Assembly (NCBI RefSeq): GCF_020532645.1
Contig: NZ_JAJAUZ010000028.1
Span: 35,989 to 99,988, forward strand
DNA: 64,000 bases
Direction of reading: 5' to 3'
Origin: Streptomyces bambusae
Lineage (GTDB): Bacteria > Actinomycetota > Actinomycetes > Streptomycetales > Streptomycetaceae
Position numbers and translations under genes: made by a program. Positions 31,974 to 38,938 of the stretch are shown one piece after another; within the stretch, counting starts at the first letter, position 1, and every line of letters begins with the position of its first letter. Under the pieces are notes generated by a model, which ran no database searches, was not told the DNA's origin, and saw nothing but the letters and a program-made list of their open reading frames with translations.

Positions 31974-33896
31974 TCAGCCGCGCGGCGCCAGCGGGGCGCG
32001 CACCGCGGCCAGCAACTCCCGCACCAGCTCGGCCCCGCGGAGCGTGAGCACCGACTCGGGATGGAACTGGACGCCCGCGAACCCGTGCTCCGAACGCAGC
32101 GCGTGCACCTCGCCGGTGGCCTCGTCCCGCGCCACCTCCACCCCGTGCCGGGCCAGTTCCGCCGCCGCCTCCGCGTCGCAGTGCGCCGTGAACGTGTTGT
32201 AGAAGCCGACCACCTCGGAGCGGCCGAACAGCTCCACCCGGGTCTGCGCCCCCTGTGCCGGCTCCGCCTTCCGCACCAGCGGCAGCCCCAGCTCCGCGGC
32301 GATCAGCTCGTGGCCCAGGCACACGCCCAGCAGGCCGTGCCGGTGGGAGGCGAGCAGCTCCGCCGCCAGCGGCCGCAGCAGCTGCATCCGCGGGTCCGAC
32401 AGGTCCTCCGGATTGCCCGGCCCCGGACCCAGCACCACCGGACCCGGGTGCGACAGCGCCGCCTCCCGCAGCCCCGGCTCGTCGTACCGCCGGACCGTCA
32501 CCTCCAGTCCGGCCGCCCGCAGCACGTGCGCCAGCATCGCCGTGAAGGTGTCCTCCGCGTCGATCACGAGGGCGTGCCCCGACGGCTCGGCCGCAACCGC
32601 CGACAGGTCCTGCATCTTCAGCCAGAACGGCGCCAGGTCCTGCCGGCGCCCCGCCAGCTTGGCCTGCACCCGCGGGTCCTCCGCCAGCCGCGGCTGGTCC
32701 AGCGGGGCCTGCGGCGCCGCCGGCCGCTCGCCCAGTGCCGCCAGCACCGCCGCCGCCTTCGCGTGCGTCTCCGCCACCTCGCCCACCGGATCCGAGTGCC
32801 GTACCAGCGTCGCGCCCACCGGCACCCGCACCCGCCCGTCCGCCGAGATGTCCGCGGTCCGGATCAGGATCGGCGAGTCCAGGGTCTGCGCCCCGCCCGC
32901 GTCGTGGCCGAGCAGCGCCAGCGCCCCCGCGTAGTAGCCGCGCCCCACCCCGTCCGGACCGACCGGCTCGTGCCGCTCGATGACCCGGCAGGCGTTCTGC
33001 ACCGGCGAGCCGGTCACGGTCGCCGCGAACATGGTCTCCCGCAGCACGTCCCGCACGTCCAGCGTGGTCTGCCCGCGCAGCTCGTACTCGGTGTGCGTCA
33101 GGTGCGCCATCTGCCGCAGCCGCGGTCCGATCACCACGCCGCCGCGGTCCCCGACCGTGCACATCATCTTCAGTTCCTCGTCGACCACCATCGACAGCTC
33201 CTCGGTCTCCTTGCGGTCGCCGAGGAAGGAGAGGAACGAGTCCACGGTCGGCCCGCCGGCGGGGTGCCGGTAGGTGCCGCTGATCGGGTTCATCACGACG
33301 GTGCTGCCGCTCATCCGCACGTGCACCTCGGGGCTGGCCCCCACCAGCGTCCGCTCGCCGGTGTACACGACGTACGTCCAGTACGCGCCCTGCTCGTCGG
33401 TGAGCAGCCGCCGGAACAGGGCCAGTGCGTCGGCTGGCCCGAAGCCCGGGATCGCCCCGGCGTAGGTGCGGCGGATGACGAAGTTCGCTCCCTCGCCGCG
33501 TCCGATCTCGTCCTTGATGACCCGCTCGACGATCTGCGCGTAGTCCTCGTCGGAGACGTCGAAGCCGCCGTTCTCGACGCGCACCCGGTGGTCGGGCAGC
33601 GCCGCGAGCACCTCGCCGAGCGGCAGCTCGTACGTCTCCTCGGCGACGAGGACGCTCAGCGGAGTGCCGTCGTCGCGGACGTCGAAACCGCGCTCGCGCA
33701 GCTGCCGGAACGGGACCAGGGCCAGCGTGCCGCGGTCCCCGATCGGGATGTCCGCGAGCCGGGCCGCCTCGTGCATCGGGCCGGTCAGCAGCTCGACGAC
33801 GTCGTGGTCACGGCCCGGGGTACGGCGGCGCAGCAGGGCGAACGGGGGGCAGCCGGCGGTGTCGGTGAGCCGGTCCAGCAGACGGCGGACGTTCAT
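31974..33896 (-). CDS. trpE: Anthranilate synthase, TrpE-TrpG fusion
   Basis: A 640-aa fusion of both anthranilate synthase components, which make anthranilate from chorismate and glutamine. The N-terminal ~430 residues are the TrpE chorismate domain (NPISGTYRHPAGG, TGSPVQNACRVIERHEP). From ~450 follows the TrpG glutaminase with the catalytic C526 in LLGVCLGHE and His-Glu in QFHPESV. Fusions of this kind also occur as phenazine PhzE, but the Trp-codon leader directly upstream argues for tryptophan synthesis. ATG 33896 has AAAGGA about 11 nt upstream. Confidence 0.94.
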   Translation of the reverse strand: MNVRRLLDRLTDTAGCPPFALLRRRTPGRDHDVVELLTGPMHEAARLADIPIGDRGTLALVPFRQLRERGFDVRDDGTPLSVLVAEETYELPLGEVLAALPDHRVRVENGGFDVSDEDYAQIVERVIKDEIGRGEGANFVIRRTYAGAIPGFGPADALALFRRLLTDEQGAYWTYVVYTGERTLVGASPEVHVRMSGSTVVMNPISGTYRHPAGGPTVDSFLSFLGDRKETEELSMVVDEELKMMCTVGDRGGVVIGPRLRQMAHLTHTEYELRGQTTLDVRDVLRETMFAATVTGSPVQNACRVIERHEPVGPDGVGRGYYAGALALLGHDAGGAQTLDSPILIRTADISADGRVRVPVGATLVRHSDPVGEVAETHAKAAAVLAALGERPAAPQAPLDQPRLAEDPRVQAKLAGRRQDLAPFWLKMQDLSAVAAEPSGHALVIDAEDTFTAMLAHVLRAAGLEVTVRRYDEPGLREAALSHPGPVVLGPGPGNPEDLSDPRMQLLRPLAAELLASHRHGLLGVCLGHELIAAELGLPLVRKAEPAQGAQTRVELFGRSEVVGFYNTFTAHCDAEAAAELARHGVEVARDEATGEVHALRSEHGFAGVQFHPESVLTLRGAELVRELLAAVRAPLAPRG

Positions 33897-33955
33897 GGGG
33901 CAGGTCCTTTCCTGGCTTCCTCGGTGCCTTGGAGGACCGGCCCCTGACATGCAGA

Positions 33956-33978
33956 AAGGCCGCCCCTCGGGCGGCCTT
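33956..33978 (-). terminator. Attenuator terminator of trpEG
   Basis: On the minus strand AAGGCCGCCC-GAG-GGGCGGCCTT forms a perfect 10-bp stem with a 3-nt loop, then TTCTGC. It lies between the Trp-codon leader ORF and the trpEG start, exactly where a transcription attenuator should be. Confidence 0.85.
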
Positions 33979-34002
33979 CGCGTCGGTTTCGGGTACGCGC
34001 AG

Positions 34003-34059
34003 TCAGTGGGCCGCCGGATGAGCGGGCCACCACCGGTTCAGGTGCGAGTGCGGGTACAT
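34003..34059 (-). CDS. trpL: trp leader peptide with tandem Trp codons
   Basis: An 18-codon ORF reading MYPHSHLNRWWPAHPAAH on the minus strand, with two adjacent TGG codons. The Streptomyces trpE leader I remember has the same AHPAAH ending and tandem Trp codons, which supports homology. Ribosome stalling at the Trp codons when charged tRNA-Trp is low would favour an antiterminator over the hairpin at 33956-33978 and allow trpEG transcription. The stop is 24 nt before the terminator stem and 106 nt before trpEG. Confidence 0.88.
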   Translation of the reverse strand: MYPHSHLNRWWPAHPAAH

Positions 34060-34178
34060 GGCTGCGAGCGTAGCGGACTCCGCCGCCGCTACCGCGCGGT
34101 AACGCCCAACTTGGTCACACCGTCTCACAAAGCGGGCACGAGCGAATCGGGCCGCCCCGAACACGTACTGTTGTCTGC

Positions 34179-35534
34179 GTGACCGTGAATGCAGAAACCC
34201 AAGCCCTCGCCGCCAAGGCGACCTGGCGGAGCCTTCCCGCGGCGCAGCAGCCCGAGTACCCCGATGCCGAGGCTCTGCGCGAAGTCGTCGCGGACCTCGA
34301 GTCGTATCCTCCGCTCGTCTTTGCCGGCGAGTGTGACCAGCTGCGCGCCCGGATGGGAGCCGTCGCCCGGGGCGAGGCGTTCCTGCTCCAGGGCGGCGAC
34401 TGTGCCGAGGCCTTCGACGCCGTCTCCGCCGAGCACATCCGTGCGAAGCTGAAGACCCTCCTCCAGATGTCGGCCGTGCTGACGTACGCGGCCTCCGTGC
34501 CCGTCGTCAAGGTCGGCCGTATCGCCGGCCAGTACTCGAAGCCCCGCTCCAAGGGCACCGAGACCCGTGACGGCGTCACCCTGCCCACCTACCGCGGCGA
34601 CTCCGTCAACGGCTTCGCCTTCGACGAGAAGTCCCGCGTCCCGGACCCCGAGCGCCTGAAGCGGATGTACCACGCGTCCGCCTCGACGCTGAACCTGGTG
34701 CGCGCCTTCACCACCGGTGGTTACGCCGACCTGCGCCAGGTGCACGCCTGGAACCAGGACTTCGTGAAGTCCTCCCCCTCCGGGCAGCGCTACGAGCAGC
34801 TCGCGCGGGAGATCGACAACGCGCTGAACTTCATGAAGGCCTGTGGCACCGACCCGGCCGAGTTCAAGGCCGTCGAGTTCTACTCCTCGCACGAGGCCCT
34901 GCTGCTCGACTACGAGTCGGCGCTCACCCGCACCGACTCGCGCACCGGCAAGCTGTACGACACCTCCGGCCACATGGTCTGGATCGGTGAGCGCACCCGC
35001 CAGCTCGACCACGCGCACATCGAGTTCTGCTCGCAGATCTCCAACCCGATCGGCATCAAGCTCGGCCCCACGACCAGCGTGGACGAGGCCCTCACCTACA
35101 TCGACCGCCTCGACCCGGAGCGCGAGCCGGGCCGGCTCACCTTCATCGTCCGGATGGGCGCCGACAAGGTCCGGGACAAGCTCCCGGAGCTGGTCGAGAA
35201 GGTCACCGCCTCCGGTGCGATCGTCGCCTGGGTGACCGACCCGATGCACGGCAACACGTTCGAGGCGGCCTCCGGCCACAAGACCCGCCGCTTCGACGAC
35301 GTGCTCGACGAGGTCAAGGGCTTCTTCGAGGTCCACAAGGCGCTGGGCACCCACCCGGGCGGCATCCACGTCGAGCTCACCGGTGACGACGTCACCGAGT
35401 GCGTGGGCGGCGGCGACGAGATCTTCGTCGACGACCTGCACCAGCGCTACGAGACGGCCTGCGACCCGCGGCTCAACCGCAGCCAGTCCCTGGACCTGGC
35501 GTTCCTGGTCGCCGAGATGTACCGCGACCAGTGA
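34179..35534 (+). CDS. 3-deoxy-7-phosphoheptulonate synthase, class II
   Basis: A 451-aa plant-type (class II) DAHP synthase that condenses PEP and erythrose 4-phosphate, the first step of the shikimate pathway. Recognisable blocks are LLQGGDCAEAF, GRIAGQYSKPRS, GERTRQLDHAHIEFCSQI, WVTDPMHGNT and GGIHVELTGDDVTECVGG. GTG 34179 has no ribosome site, and a TACTGT -10-like hexamer lies 7 nt upstream, so the mRNA may be leaderless. Divergent from trpEG, so entry into the shikimate pathway and into the Trp branch share one intergenic region. Confidence 0.95.
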   Translation: MTVNAETQALAAKATWRSLPAAQQPEYPDAEALREVVADLESYPPLVFAGECDQLRARMGAVARGEAFLLQGGDCAEAFDAVSAEHIRAKLKTLLQMSAVLTYAASVPVVKVGRIAGQYSKPRSKGTETRDGVTLPTYRGDSVNGFAFDEKSRVPDPERLKRMYHASASTLNLVRAFTTGGYADLRQVHAWNQDFVKSSPSGQRYEQLAREIDNALNFMKACGTDPAEFKAVEFYSSHEALLLDYESALTRTDSRTGKLYDTSGHMVWIGERTRQLDHAHIEFCSQISNPIGIKLGPTTSVDEALTYIDRLDPEREPGRLTFIVRMGADKVRDKLPELVEKVTASGAIVAWVTDPMHGNTFEAASGHKTRRFDDVLDEVKGFFEVHKALGTHPGGIHVELTGDDVTECVGGGDEIFVDDLHQRYETACDPRLNRSQSLDLAFLVAEMYRDQ

Positions 35535-35565
35535 GTTCGTGATCAGTAGGTAGCTTCCTATGACA

Positions 35566-35598
35566 GTGGGGCGCGGATCGATGTGATCCGCGCCCCAC
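35566..35598 (+). terminator. Intrinsic terminator after DAHP synthase
   Basis: GTGGGGCGCGGATC and GATCCGCGCCCCAC form a perfect 14-bp stem with a 5-nt loop, 31 nt after the stop. Confidence 0.85.
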
Positions 35599-35641
35599 CG
35601 TCGTTCGGAGCACTTTTACGGCCAGGACCTGGCGGGTAAGG

Positions 35642-35660
35642 TTAGGTTAGCCTCACCGAA
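35642..35660 (+). promoter_or_regulatory. Iron box (DmdR/IdeR-type operator) upstream of bfd
   Basis: TTAGGTTAGCCTCACCGAA matches the actinobacterial iron-box consensus TTAGGTTAGGCTAACCTAA at 16 of 19 positions. It lies 46 nt before the bfd start, so iron-loaded DmdR would repress bfd and iron starvation would induce it. Confidence 0.82.
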
Positions 35661-35706
35661 AAGGGGGGCGAGCCATCGTTTCCGCACCTGCCGGGAGGTG
35701 AACCGC

Positions 35707-35964
35707 GTGTACGTCTGCTCTTGCTTCGGGATCACCGACAAGCAGGTCAAGGAGCACGCGGAGGCGGGTGCCTGCACTCCGCGCCAGATCGCCTCGGCGA
35801 CCAAGGCCGGCACCGACTGCGGCTCCTGCGTCCGCGCCATCCAGGGCATCCTGGGCCGCGGCGCCTGCCCCCGCCGGCAGCTGCTCGACCGCGGCGCGGT
35901 CGGCGAGGTCCTCGCTGCCGACGCCCCGGTCGCTCCCGAGCCGGCGCTGGCCGAGGCCGCGTAG
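35707..35964 (+). CDS. bfd: Bacterioferritin-associated ferredoxin
   Basis: An 85-aa [2Fe-2S] ferredoxin of the Bfd family. The ligands are C4-x-C6 and C38-x-x-C41. Bfd reduces the iron core of bacterioferritin so that stored iron can leave. GTG 35707 is chosen because GGGAGG (35693-35697) gives a 9-nt spacing; GTG 35698 would overlap the ribosome site. The C-terminal ~35 residues are an Ala/Pro-rich extension. The upstream iron box and the convergent bfr gene fit release of stored iron during starvation. Confidence 0.92.
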   Translation: MYVCSCFGITDKQVKEHAEAGACTPRQIASATKAGTDCGSCVRAIQGILGRGACPRRQLLDRGAVGEVLAADAPVAPEPALAEAA

Positions 35965-35990
35965 TCCCGCTCGGGCCTGCGGGCCGGGCC

Positions 35991-36467
35991 TCAGCTGGGC
36001 TGTTCGACCAGCTGCGCCAGGTAGAGCGGCTCGCCGAGGCTCTCCAGGAGCTCCAGCTGGGTGTCCAGGTAGTCGATGTGGTGCTCCTCGTCGGCCAGGA
36101 TCTCCTCGAAGAGGTTGGCCGAGGTGAAGTCGCCCTTGCCGCGCATGACCTCGATGCCCCGCTTGAGCCGGTCGATCGCCTCGACCTCGACCTGGCGGTC
36201 CGCCTCGAACATCTCCTTGATGGTCTGGCCCACGCGGACGTGGAACAGGCGCTGGTAGTTCGGCAGGCCGTCCAGCATGAGGATGCGCTCGGTGAGCTTG
36301 TCCGCGTGCTTCATCTCGTCGATGGATTCTTCACGCGTGTACTTGGCGAGCTTCGTCCAGCCCTTGTTGTCCTGGATGCGGTAGTGCAGCCAGTACTGGT
36401 TGATCGCCGTGAGCTCGCCGGTGAGCTGTTCGTTCAGAAACTCGAGGACCTCGGGATCGCCCTGCAT
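35991..36467 (-). CDS. bfr: Bacterioferritin
   Basis: A 158-aa heme-containing ferritin. Ferroxidase-centre residues are E18 and E51/H54 (ESIDEMKHAD), E94, and E127/H130 (ADEEHHID), with Y25. M52 in DEMKHAD is the axial heme ligand between subunits. It stores iron as ferric mineral in a 24-mer. ATG 36467 has AGGAGC upstream. Convergent with bfd (26-nt gap), its reductase partner. Confidence 0.96.
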   Translation of the reverse strand: MQGDPEVLEFLNEQLTGELTAINQYWLHYRIQDNKGWTKLAKYTREESIDEMKHADKLTERILMLDGLPNYQRLFHVRVGQTIKEMFEADRQVEVEAIDRLKRGIEVMRGKGDFTSANLFEEILADEEHHIDYLDTQLELLESLGEPLYLAQLVEQPS

Positions 36468-36538
36468 CGCAGCGGCTCCTTCCAGGAAGTGACTGGGCCG
36501 GATGCGCGCATCCTCGCACCGGCCGGCGGAGCCCGTCC

Positions 36539-36556
36539 AGTAAGTGCATGCTTACT
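36539..36556. promoter_or_regulatory. Inverted repeat between bfr and the molybdopterin oxidoreductase
   Basis: AGTAAGTGCATGCTTACT is an 18-bp near-palindrome with perfect 6-bp outer arms (AGTAAG/CTTACT), located between the two divergent genes (72 nt from bfr, 66 nt from the other). It looks like a TetR-type operator. No regulator is assigned. Confidence 0.45.
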
Positions 36557-36621
36557 ATGAGTTGCCCGAATCGGGGTCAACCTGGTCATGACCACCCCGG
36601 GCAGTCTGTCACCATGGAGGC

Positions 36622-37254
36622 ATGGGTCAGCCGGAAAGCCGGGAATCTCCGGGAGCAGAACAGTCGGAGCTTCCTCCGGGGCAGCGGCTGCAGCGCGGCT
36701 GGCCGGTCACCCACTACGGACCCGTTCCCCGGTTCAAGCCGGACCGCTGGGAGTTCCGGGTCTTCGGCGCCACCGCGGACGGCGACAAGCACTGCTGGAA
36801 CCACGAGGAGTTCGCGGCCCTGCCGTTCGCCTCGGTCACCGCGGACCTCCACTGCGTCACGAAGTTCAGCATGCTCGGGGCCGAATGGGGCGGGGTGCTC
36901 GCCCGTACCGTCCTCGAACTCGCGCCGCCGGCGCCCTCCGTCACCCATGTCATGGTGTGGGCGGAGTACGGCTTCAGCTCCAACATGCGGCTGTCGGACT
37001 TCAGCTCCGAGCGCACGGTCTTCGCCACCCACCAGGGGGGCGAGCCGCTGACCGCCGAACACGGCTTCCCGCTGCGGCTCGTCGTGCCGCACCTCTACGC
37101 CTGGAAGGGCCCCAAGTGGGTGCGCGGCGTGGAGTACATGACGGCCGACCGCCGCGGGTTCTGGGAGGAGCGGGGCTACCACAACATCGGTGACCCCTGG
37201 CGGGAGCAGCGCTTCTCGTACCAGGAGGAGCCGGGGGACGGCCCGGAGCTCTAG
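36622..37254 (+). CDS. Molybdopterin-dependent oxidoreductase, sulfite-oxidase/YedY fold
   Basis: A 210-aa single-domain molybdopterin-binding protein. The Mo-ligating Cys is in ADLHCVTKFS. Conserved WGGV, HVMVWAEYGFSSNM, FPLRLVVPHLYAWKGPKWV and YHNIGDPW blocks match the family. No Tat signal is present, so it is cytoplasmic, unlike MsrP/YedY; the physiological substrate is unknown. ATG 36622. The stop codon TAG (37252-37254) lies inside the left terminal inverted repeat of a MITE-like element, so the natural C-terminus may have been altered. Confidence 0.85.
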   Translation: MGQPESRESPGAEQSELPPGQRLQRGWPVTHYGPVPRFKPDRWEFRVFGATADGDKHCWNHEEFAALPFASVTADLHCVTKFSMLGAEWGGVLARTVLELAPPAPSVTHVMVWAEYGFSSNMRLSDFSSERTVFATHQGGEPLTAEHGFPLRLVVPHLYAWKGPKWVRGVEYMTADRRGFWEERGYHNIGDPWREQRFSYQEEPGDGPEL

Positions 37255-37429
37255 GGCCTGTCGTCAAACTCCCGTCGTCGCCCGGAGGGCGGCCCCGCGG
37301 CGTCTGGTGCGTGCTCTCGGCGTGCCGGGCGGGAGCCCTCGTACTGGACGTACTCGGGCTTTCGCCCGGTGCGGCGAGAGTGCGTGCCAGGCGTCGCGGG
37401 GCAGACGGGAGTTTGACGACAGGCCCTAG
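37251..37429. mobile_element. MITE-like element with 26-bp perfect terminal inverted repeats
   Basis: The left end (37251-37276) starts CTAGGGCCTGTCGTCAAACT and is the exact reverse complement of 37404-37429, 26 of 26 bp. The 179-bp element has no ORF that could be a transposase. Its interior is an imperfect palindrome (GTGCGTGCTCTCG on the left against CGAGAGTGCGTGCC on the right, and CCGGGCG against CGCCCGG around a GTACTGGACGTAC core). It is probably a non-autonomous element mobilised by a transposase encoded elsewhere. CTAG at each end may include a target duplication. Confidence 0.78.
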
Positions 37430-37456
37430 GGTCTGCCGCCGCGGCGCTCCTGCGCC

Positions 37457-37972
37457 TCAGTGGTGGTAGGCGTGGACGACGGCGTGGCCCTTGCCGCGAC
37501 CGATCATCCACTTGTTGACCGGAGTCGTGATCACGAAGGCCGCCGCCAGGGCGATGGCCAGCACGATCCAGAACAGCGGTGCCGACAGGTGGGCGTCCAT
37601 CGCCCCCGGCCAGAGCGCGATCACGCCGTTGTCGATCAGCTCCATCACCGCGATGGAGAGGGTGTCGGCGGCGAGCGCGACCCGGAACGCCGTACGGAAG
37701 TCCACCCCGGCGGCCAGGATCCCGCGCAGGGTCAGCGCGTAGCCGAAGAAGAAGGCCAGGACGATCGCCAGGACCATGGTCTGGACGTTGCCCCAGCCCA
37801 GGGCGGTGCCGATCACCATGCCGAGCACCTCGCCGATGGCGCAGCCGGTGAGGCAGTGCAGCGTGGCCTTGGCGGCCGTGCCCCAGCTGACCTTGCCGGT
37901 GCCGGGACCTGCGTGGTCGTGCCGGTGGTGTTCGTGGTGCTGGTCGTGCTCGTGGTGCTGTGCGTGTTCCAT
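37457..37972 (-). CDS. DUF4396 membrane protein with His-rich N-terminus
   Basis: A 171-aa protein. Residues 1-24 hold eleven histidines (MEHAQHHEHDQHHEHHRHDH), a likely metal-binding tail. Four hydrophobic helices follow (HCLTGCAIGEVLGMVIGTAL, MVLAIVLAFFFGYALTL, ALAADTLSIAVMELIDNG, FWIVLAIALAAAFVITTPV), matching DUF4396. It ends with further His (HAVVHAYHH). ATG 37972 is used; a TTG four codons upstream is possible. The CsoR-type operator 48 nt upstream suggests copper induction, so copper handling is proposed. Confidence 0.82.
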   Translation of the reverse strand: MEHAQHHEHDQHHEHHRHDHAGPGTGKVSWGTAAKATLHCLTGCAIGEVLGMVIGTALGWGNVQTMVLAIVLAFFFGYALTLRGILAAGVDFRTAFRVALAADTLSIAVMELIDNGVIALWPGAMDAHLSAPLFWIVLAIALAAAFVITTPVNKWMIGRGKGHAVVHAYHH

Positions 37973-38019
37973 GGGAACCCCCAAAGCCGGGCTACGGTCC
38001 TGCCGATATGCAGAACCGT

Positions 38020-38036
38020 ATACCCCCCTGGGGTAT
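38020..38036 (-). promoter_or_regulatory. CsoR-type copper operator
   Basis: ATACCCCCCTGGGGTAT is a 17-bp inverted repeat of the C-run/G-run form bound by CsoR/RcnR-family repressors (TACCCC..GGGGTA). It is centred 56 nt upstream of the start of the His-rich DUF4396 gene. Confidence 0.7.
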
Positions 38037-38050
38037 TCCTCAACGGTCTT

Positions 38051-38932
38051 CTACGGGATCTCGCGCAGCTCCTTCAGCCGGGCCACGTCCGCCGCGTGCC
38101 CCTCCTTGCCGCCGGGCGTCTCGATGACCAGCGGCACCCCCGCCGTCTCCGGGTGGGTGAACAGCTCCCGGAACGCGCCCTCGCCGATGTGACCGGCGCC
38201 GATGTTCGCGTGCCGGTCCTTGTGGGCGCCGACACCCTCCTTCGAGTCGTTGGCGTGGATCAGCTTCAGCCGACCCGGACCCACCTCGTCCGCCAGCAGG
38301 TCCAGGGTCTGCTTCATGCCGCCGGGCGCGGCCAGGTCGTGGCCGGCCGCGAAGATGTGGCAGGTGTCCAGGCACACGCCGAGCTTCGGGTGTGCGTCCA
38401 GCGCCTCGAAGTACGGGCCGAAGTCCCAGGTCCGCGCGCACATCGACGAACCCTGCCCGGCCGTGGACTCCAGCAGCAGGAACGGGTCGTCGTCGTGCGT
38501 CAGTTCGTCCAGCAGCGGCCGCATGTGCCGGCGCACCTGGGCCAGCGCCTCGGAACGCGGCCGGCCGCCGGTCGCCGACCCGGTGTGCACCACCACCCCG
38601 AGCGCGCCGATGGCCCGGGCCCGGCGCAGCGAGTGCCGCAGGGACTCCACCGACTTCTCCACCGTCGCCTCGGTGTGCGACCCGAAGTTGATCAGGTAAG
38701 GGGCGTGCACGTACGCCGGGATGCCCTGCTCGGCGCACTGGTCGCGGAACAGCTCGTCCTGGGCCGGGTTGCCGGCCGGGGTGGCCCAGCCGCGCGGGTT
38801 GGCGACGAAGACCTGCACGGTCTCCGCGCCCATCTCCCGCGCGTACGGCAGGCCGACGGCGGCCAGCCCGCCTGCCACGGGGACGTGACCGCCCACCGGA
38901 TTGCGCAGTGCGGCGGCGTTGCTCGTGCTCAC
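38051..38932 (-). CDS. nfo: Deoxyribonuclease IV (AP endonuclease)
   Basis: A 293-aa TIM-barrel endonuclease IV that nicks DNA at abasic sites during base-excision repair. Zinc-ligand motifs are VHAPYLINFGS, VVHTGS, LLLEST, GVCLDTCHIFAAGHD, KLIHANDSK, KDRHANIGAGHIG and VIETPGG. It begins with a short N-terminal extension (MSTSNAAALRNPVGGH). GTG 38932 lies 6 nt after the pkaF stop, so the two genes are probably co-transcribed. Confidence 0.93.
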   Translation of the reverse strand: MSTSNAAALRNPVGGHVPVAGGLAAVGLPYAREMGAETVQVFVANPRGWATPAGNPAQDELFRDQCAEQGIPAYVHAPYLINFGSHTEATVEKSVESLRHSLRRARAIGALGVVVHTGSATGGRPRSEALAQVRRHMRPLLDELTHDDDPFLLLESTAGQGSSMCARTWDFGPYFEALDAHPKLGVCLDTCHIFAAGHDLAAPGGMKQTLDLLADEVGPGRLKLIHANDSKEGVGAHKDRHANIGAGHIGEGAFRELFTHPETAGVPLVIETPGGKEGHAADVARLKELREIP

Positions 38933-38938
38933 GTGCTG

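Noticed and set aside
31974..33896. Phenazine-type PhzE instead of TrpE-TrpG
   Set aside because: Domain fusion is similar, but the upstream Trp-codon leader with terminator and the absence of phz genes support tryptophan synthesis.
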